A stretch of 17,905 nt of DNA from assembly GCA_943356455.1 (NCBI GenBank), contig CALRFB010000008.1:1-17905 (forward strand), given 5' to 3'. Position numbers and translations under genes: made by a program. This document shows positions 14,607 to 17,905 of the stretch, piece by piece. Below the pieces are notes generated by a model. The model was not told the DNA's origin and made no database searches. It saw only the letters and a list, made by a program, of their open reading frames with translations. This DNA is from Candidatus Nomurabacteria bacterium. GTDB lineage: Bacteria > Patescibacteriota > Minisyncoccia > Phycocordibacterales > UBA9973. Position 1 is the stretch's first letter, and each line of letters begins with the position of its first letter.

Positions 14607-15704
14607 TTATCTATTCATAGGCATCATGAGGTATAAAAATCCTGAATCTCCAACACCACCAACAACAATAGGGCGGTTGGCTTCACTACATTCGATAGAA
14701 ATACTATCGCTACCAATACTGTTTAAAACTTCAGATAAATATCTGTAATTTACAAGTACTTCAATTGGATTTCCTTTAATAGCGCCGGACACATCTGTTT
14801 TTTGTTCACCAACATCACTATTTTTTGAAGATAGAGAACATTTTTTTGTAGAAGGGTTAAGTGTAAAAGTTATTTGATTAAACTTTCCAGAGAATACGTT
14901 TGAAAGTCTGAGTGCCTGTATAAGGTCTGATTTGAGCATTACAGCATCTGTTGTGTGGTCTTTTGGGATAATCTGTCGGTAGTCAGGGAAGATGCCGTTA
15001 ATGAGGCGACTAGTGACGTATATGCCATTTGCGGTAAAAGCAACTTGGTGTTCAGAAATTGTAATAGTAATATCATCATCGATTGATTCGAAAGTACGGA
15101 CGATATCAGTAACATTTTTTAAAGGAATTAAAATTGATTCTAAATCGATAGGTTGTTTAAGTTTTATTTTCTTTTCTGCGAGTCTAAACGAGTCTGTGGC
15201 AACAAATACTAGTTCACTATTGTCTCCATACACATACACAGCTGCTATTTCTGGTTTTATATCTGAAACTGCACCCGCAAACATAACAGAACGGAAACCA
15301 TCGAGTAATTTTTCTCTTGGGAGAGTGAATGAAACACCTTCCACTGTTGGTAATGTTGGAAAATCTTCATAAGGAACGCATTTTATTAAAGCATTACTTG
15401 TTTTTGATGCTAAACGAATATTGTCATTCTCTGTGGTAACAGTGACTTGGCTATTATTGGGGATATTGCCGAGGAAACTGTTGAGAACTGAACCAGTAAT
15501 AGCAATCATCCCTTCTTCTTCAACCTTTGCCGGTATTTCAATTTCAATACCAAGACTAAGATTTGTAGCTCGAACCCTTAACGTTTTTCCTGATGCAACT
15601 AAAAGCAAAGAAGAGAGTGCTGGGAGTGCAACATTTTTTCCTGTAATTCTATCTGCAACACTCACAATCATTTTTAGTTTTTCACTTATACACTCTAATC
15701 TCAT
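14607..15704 (-). CDS. dnaN: DNA polymerase III beta subunit (sliding clamp)
   Basis: Ring-shaped processivity clamp for the replicative polymerase. At 365 residues it has the usual length. The N-terminus (MRLECISEKLKMIVSVADRITGKNVALPALSSLLLVA), the central domain (FPTLPTVEGVSFTLPREKLLDG, FVATDSFRLAEKKI) and the third domain ending in LYLMMPMNR match the three repeated clamp domains and the conserved C-terminal MPM-x segment. The start at 15704 is 6-7 nt after a TATATA box that is part of the AT-rich origin element. It follows dnaA on the same strand and leads into the DciA-like gene. Confidence 0.96.
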   Translation of the reverse strand: MRLECISEKLKMIVSVADRITGKNVALPALSSLLLVASGKTLRVRATNLSLGIEIEIPAKVEEEGMIAITGSVLNSFLGNIPNNSQVTVTTENDNIRLASKTSNALIKCVPYEDFPTLPTVEGVSFTLPREKLLDGFRSVMFAGAVSDIKPEIAAVYVYGDNSELVFVATDSFRLAEKKIKLKQPIDLESILIPLKNVTDIVRTFESIDDDITITISEHQVAFTANGIYVTSRLINGIFPDYRQIIPKDHTTDAVMLKSDLIQALRLSNVFSGKFNQITFTLNPSTKKCSLSSKNSDVGEQKTDVSGAIKGNPIEVLVNYRYLSEVLNSIGSDSISIECSEANRPIVVGGVGDSGFLYLMMPMNR

Positions 15705-15709
15705 ATCTT

Positions 15710-15717
15710 TATATATA
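15710..15717 (-). promoter_or_regulatory. Probable dnaN -10 box within the AT-rich origin stretch
   Basis: TATATA registers within the alternating AT run on the minus strand end 5-7 nt before the dnaN ATG, again predicting a leaderless or near-leaderless start. The low-complexity run makes the exact register uncertain. Confidence 0.45.
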
Positions 15718-15742
15718 TAAATACTATTAATACTATTATCGC
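15711..15742 (-). other. DNA unwinding element with DnaA-trio-like triplets
   Basis: Reading the minus strand from the DnaA boxes: GCG (15742-15740), then six triplets of form NTA in unbroken 3-bp phase (ATA ATA GTA TTA ATA GTA, 15739-15722), then TTT and alternating AT down to 15711. In B. subtilis the strand carrying 5'-TCCACA is likewise followed by a GC cluster, nTA-type triplets and an AT-rich tract where DnaA opens the duplex. On the plus strand the triplets appear as two tandem copies of AATACTATT. Confidence 0.65.
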
Positions 15743-15923
15743 TGTGGATATGTGGATTACTTTTTAAACCTTTCTTTATATAGGTGCTTTGAGAAAGTGT
15801 TTTTCTGTATCTGGGGATAACACCTGCTCGTTTTCCACCTATTCACAGTCGGCTCAAGTTATCCTTTTTGACTCCACAGGTTATTCATTGGGTTTTCCAA
15901 TAATAGTTATCCACTTATCCACC
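15743..15923. other. oriC: oriC candidate: inverted clusters of DnaA boxes between dnaN and dnaA
   Basis: Near dnaN lie two overlapping boxes, TGTGGATATGTGGATTA (15743-15759). Near dnaA lie two more in inverted orientation, TTATCCACTTATCCACC (15907-15923). Both clusters have an 8-bp period. Between them are weaker matches: TGGGGATAA at 15812-15820 (one mismatch), TTTTCCACC at 15831-15839 and CTATTCACA at 15839-15847. Together with the adjacent unwinding element and the classical gene order, this marks the chromosomal origin. No gene is present in the interval. Confidence 0.75.
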
Positions 15924-15928
15924 GACTT

Positions 15929-17290
15929 TTACACAGATTTGAATAATATTCTAATCTGTTCTACTTCATCTACTAGTGTTTGATCGACCTTTAAATCATT
16001 TCGAATTTTAAGGTGTGAGTGAATAACAGTTGTATGATCTTTACCACCGAGTTTTTGGCCAATAAGTGGATATGAAACATTGAAGTCTTCACGGAGAATA
16101 TACATAATCACCTGTCGAGCCTTCACAATCTCTTTTCTACGAGTCTTTTCATATACTGTTGTCTCTTCTAGATTATAGAAATCGGTAATTATTTTAACAA
16201 TATCCTTAACTGAGACGTTTTTCTTTGGTTTTACACTGTTTTTTATAAGGTTTTTGATTTCATTTATAGAAAGAGGTTTCTGTTTAAGTTGAGTTTGAAC
16301 GATTATGGTATTTAAGACCCCCTCTAGTTCTCGGATATTACCTTGAATTGAGGTAGCAATAAATGAAACCACTTCATCTGTGATTTCTATACCCAATTGT
16401 CGACTTTTAGCCTTTAAAATAGCCACACGAGACTCATAATCTGGATCTCCGACGTCAACTATCATGCCGGCAGCAAAGCGAGATTTTAGGCGATCCTCAA
16501 GCCCAGGGATAAAGTTTGGGTGTTTATCAGAGGAAAAGATAATCTGCTTGTTTTGATCGTAAAAAGTATTAAACAAATGAAAGAGTTCCTCTTGGGTTTT
16601 CTCCATTTTTCCTATAAATTGGATGTCATCAATAACAATACAGTCGTATTTTCTATACTTTTCTTTAAATTGGAATGGATTTGACTTACTATTTCCCTGT
16701 AATGAGTTGATATAGTCGTTGGCGAACTTCTCAAGAGTTATGTAGTGAACTTTTTTATCAGGGTATTTCTCTTTGATGGCGTTGCCTGTTGCTTGGATTA
16801 GGTGTGTTTTTCCAAGACCAGTACTACCATATATAAAAAATGGGTTATACAGTGCTCCAGGCTTGTTAATAATAGCCTGACCTGCGGCGTAGGCTAGTTC
16901 ATTGAACGAACCAACAATGAAAGTATCAAATGTATATCGAGGATTGAGGTTGTCGTCTTTATTTATATATAGATCTTTGAGAGGTAATTCTCTTGAAGGA
17001 AGGATATGAACCGGGCTTTCATCTCGGGTGCGGTCGCGGTCAAACTTGGTGATAGTAAACTCTACTCCCCTGACGTTTTCAGAGTAGTTCATAAGAACTT
17101 TTAGAATAAGTTTTTGATATTTTGTTATGAGCCACTCCCTTACAAATTCATTTGGTACACCGACGTATACCGTACCCGAATCTTCTTTTGAAATATGGGT
17201 ATTTTTAAACCAAGTACTAAAGTTCGCTTTTGAAACATTCGTTTCGATCTCTTGAAGACAGCTATTCCAAATTTCTCTAGTATCAAGCAT
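15929..17290 (-). CDS. dnaA: Chromosomal replication initiator protein DnaA
   Basis: AAA+ initiator that binds DnaA boxes and melts oriC. The 453-residue protein has domain I (residues 1 to about 80, with WNSCLQEIE and FSTWFKNTHI), an almost absent domain II (about 80-105), and the AAA+ domain: Walker A GSTGLGKTH at 155-163, Walker B IVIDDIQF around 218-225, box VII SDKHPNFIPGLEDRLKSRF with the arginine finger at 271. Domain IV has the DnaA signature helix GGKDHTTVIHSH (415-426), which reads the box sequence. All key residues are present. A consensus TATAAT ends exactly 6 nt before its ATG. A perfect DnaA box lies about 45 bp upstream of that -10, consistent with autoregulation. Confidence 0.97.
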   Translation of the reverse strand: MLDTREIWNSCLQEIETNVSKANFSTWFKNTHISKEDSGTVYVGVPNEFVREWLITKYQKLILKVLMNYSENVRGVEFTITKFDRDRTRDESPVHILPSRELPLKDLYINKDDNLNPRYTFDTFIVGSFNELAYAAGQAIINKPGALYNPFFIYGSTGLGKTHLIQATGNAIKEKYPDKKVHYITLEKFANDYINSLQGNSKSNPFQFKEKYRKYDCIVIDDIQFIGKMEKTQEELFHLFNTFYDQNKQIIFSSDKHPNFIPGLEDRLKSRFAAGMIVDVGDPDYESRVAILKAKSRQLGIEITDEVVSFIATSIQGNIRELEGVLNTIIVQTQLKQKPLSINEIKNLIKNSVKPKKNVSVKDIVKIITDFYNLEETTVYEKTRRKEIVKARQVIMYILREDFNVSYPLIGQKLGGKDHTTVIHSHLKIRNDLKVDQTLVDEVEQIRILFKSV

Positions 17291-17296
17291 GGGATC

Positions 17297-17302
17297 ATTA
17301 TA
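17297..17302 (-). promoter_or_regulatory. Consensus -10 box of dnaA (TATAAT), predicted leaderless
   Basis: TATAAT at 17302-17297 is followed by 6 nt and the ATG at 17290, so +1 coincides with the A of the start codon. The -35 region shows no close match. Confidence 0.72.
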
Positions 17303-17347
17303 GGCTGATTACTAGTGTCTGCATATCTTGATTTTTTTATTATAATA

Positions 17348-17356
17348 TGTGGATAA
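17348..17356 (+). promoter_or_regulatory. DnaA box between dnaA and rpmH
   Basis: A perfect TGTGGATAA lies in the 203-bp divergent dnaA-rpmH gap. A weaker half-match (ATCCACAGG) is near 17404. A plus-strand TATAAT at 17341-17346 abuts the box. DnaA feedback on these promoters is plausible; no gene is seen in the gap. Confidence 0.6.
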
Positions 17357-17458
17357 CTTGTTAATACTATGAAAAACAGCTTATTCTATATAGGTTAAAC
17401 GAATCCACAGGTATTTTACTAAAAAATACATCAAGAAAAATTCAAGACCTCATGAGTA

Positions 17459-17487
17459 TTGTCTAAATGATACAGGTGGTGTATAGT
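17459..17487 (+). promoter_or_regulatory. Promoter of rpmH-rnpA (TTGTCT-17-TATAGT), predicted leaderless
   Basis: TTGTCT (17459-17464) and TATAGT (17482-17487) have the ideal 17-bp spacing, and the -10 ends 6 nt before the rpmH ATG at 17494. It is the best complete -35/-10 pair among the leaderless promoters here, fitting a highly expressed ribosomal-protein gene. Confidence 0.75.
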
Positions 17488-17493
17488 GCTCGC

Positions 17494-17643
17494 ATGTCAC
17501 AAACGTATCAGCCGAAAAAAAGAAAGCGCGCCAAGACCCACGGCTTCCTTGTTCGCGGTAAATCTGCAACCGGTAAACAGGTCCTCGTTCGCCGACGCCG
17601 CAAGGGACGCAAGGCTCTTACGGTTTCTGCTCACAAGAAATAA
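17494..17643 (+). CDS. rpmH: 50S ribosomal protein L34
   Basis: Small, very basic ribosomal protein of the large subunit; 49 residues. The N-terminal [14 protein letters not shown] and the following [20 protein letters not shown] are the L34 signature (TYQPSKRKRKRTHGF in E. coli-type proteins). A short Ser-Ala-His-Lys-Lys tail is present. It lies divergent from dnaA and one base before rnpA, the usual L34-RnpA arrangement. Confidence 0.96.
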   Translation: MSQTYQPKKRKRAKTHGFLVRGKSATGKQVLVRRRRKGRKALTVSAHKK

Positions 17644-17644
17644 T

Positions 17645-17905
17645 ATGCTTCCCAAAGCTCAAAGAATGAAAGGAGAAGACGTAGATCTCCTTTTTTCTCG
17701 TGCCAAAATGGTAAAAAACCCTTTATTTTCAATCAAATATTTAAAAAATGAAGAAAATACTGGAAAAACAGGCAAAGTAAAAGGCAATAAGGGCATTTCT
17801 GTTGCTGTAGCCGCCTCAAAAAAGATTTTCAAAACAGCTGTAGAGAGAAATGCTACACGAAGACGGATATATGCTGCAGTGCGAACGGCACAAGTTACAT
17901 CTATC
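17645..17905 (+). CDS. rnpA: Ribonuclease P protein component, N-terminal 87 residues (cut by window end)
   Basis: Protein subunit of RNase P, which helps the catalytic RNA cleave 5' leaders from pre-tRNAs. The visible part starts MLPKAQRMKGEDVDLLFSRA, like the RnpA N-terminus (LRKxxDFxxVF). It ends in the diagnostic RNR region, here VERNATRRRIYAAVR. Between these is a Lys/Asn/Gly-rich insertion (NEENTGKTGKVKGNKG) and the beta strand ISVAVAASKK. The frame is open to the window edge. The start codon is one base after the rpmH stop, so translation is probably coupled. Confidence 0.93.
   Translation, partial: MLPKAQRMKGEDVDLLFSRAKMVKNPLFSIKYLKNEENTGKTGKVKGNKGISVAVAASKKIFKTAVERNATRRRIYAAVRTAQVTSI

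Noticed and set aside
1-17905. CRISPR array, insertion sequence, prophage or toxin-antitoxin system
   Set aside because: No spaced repeats, transposase, integrase, terminal inverted repeats or recognisable toxin pair are present; the gene content is housekeeping plus surface proteins.

Overview
The window looks like a chromosomal origin-proximal segment of a Candidate Phyla Radiation (Patescibacteria, Parcubacteria-like) bacterium. This is inferred from compact, AT-rich gene content, informational genes that are short for their families, large secreted low-complexity and FN3-type proteins, a PolA without a proofreading domain, and promoters whose -10 boxes sit directly on the start codons. 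No marker here fixes the order or family. Every intact reading frame uses the standard code.

Layout. Positions 1-1506 (minus) hold the first 502 codons of DNA polymerase I, and 1587-2042 (minus) encode tsaE. Two secreted proteins follow on the minus strand: a membrane-anchored FN3/DUF11 protein (2098-4290) and a Gly/Asn/Pro/Gln-rich protein (4438-6495). The type IV pilus-type ATPase pilB (6608-8308, plus) converges on a structured non-coding RNA of about 165-170 nt (about 8488-8318, minus) that has the architecture of 6S RNA. Then come ruvB and ruvC (plus), a small acidic protein (10300-10494, plus), tyrS (minus), a divergent class A penicillin-binding protein (11821-14349, plus), and the replication cluster: a DUF721/DciA-like gene, dnaN and dnaA (minus), with rpmH and the start of rnpA on the plus strand. 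The order rnpA-rpmH-dnaA-dnaN is the classical bacterial origin arrangement.

Origin. The 224-bp dnaN-dnaA gap carries two inverted clusters of overlapping DnaA boxes, each with an 8-bp period. Next to the dnaN-proximal cluster is a GCG, then six NTA triplets in perfect 3-bp phase, then an alternating AT run. This is the order DnaA box, GC, DnaA-trio, AT-rich DUE described for the bacterial basal unwinding element, so the strand-opening site can be predicted to within a few bases. The AT run also contains the probable dnaN -10 box.

Expression. At tsaE, pilB, ruvC, rpmH and dnaA, a -10 hexamer lies exactly 6 nt before the ATG. At polA, tyrS and the PBP gene it lies 7 nt before. Transcription should therefore start on or next to the A of the start codon, giving leaderless mRNAs. 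Several of these boxes are extended (TGN) and lack a good -35. This pattern, the predicted 6S-like RNA and the origin element are the most noteworthy features. I saw no CRISPR array, insertion sequence, prophage, tRNA or rRNA gene.
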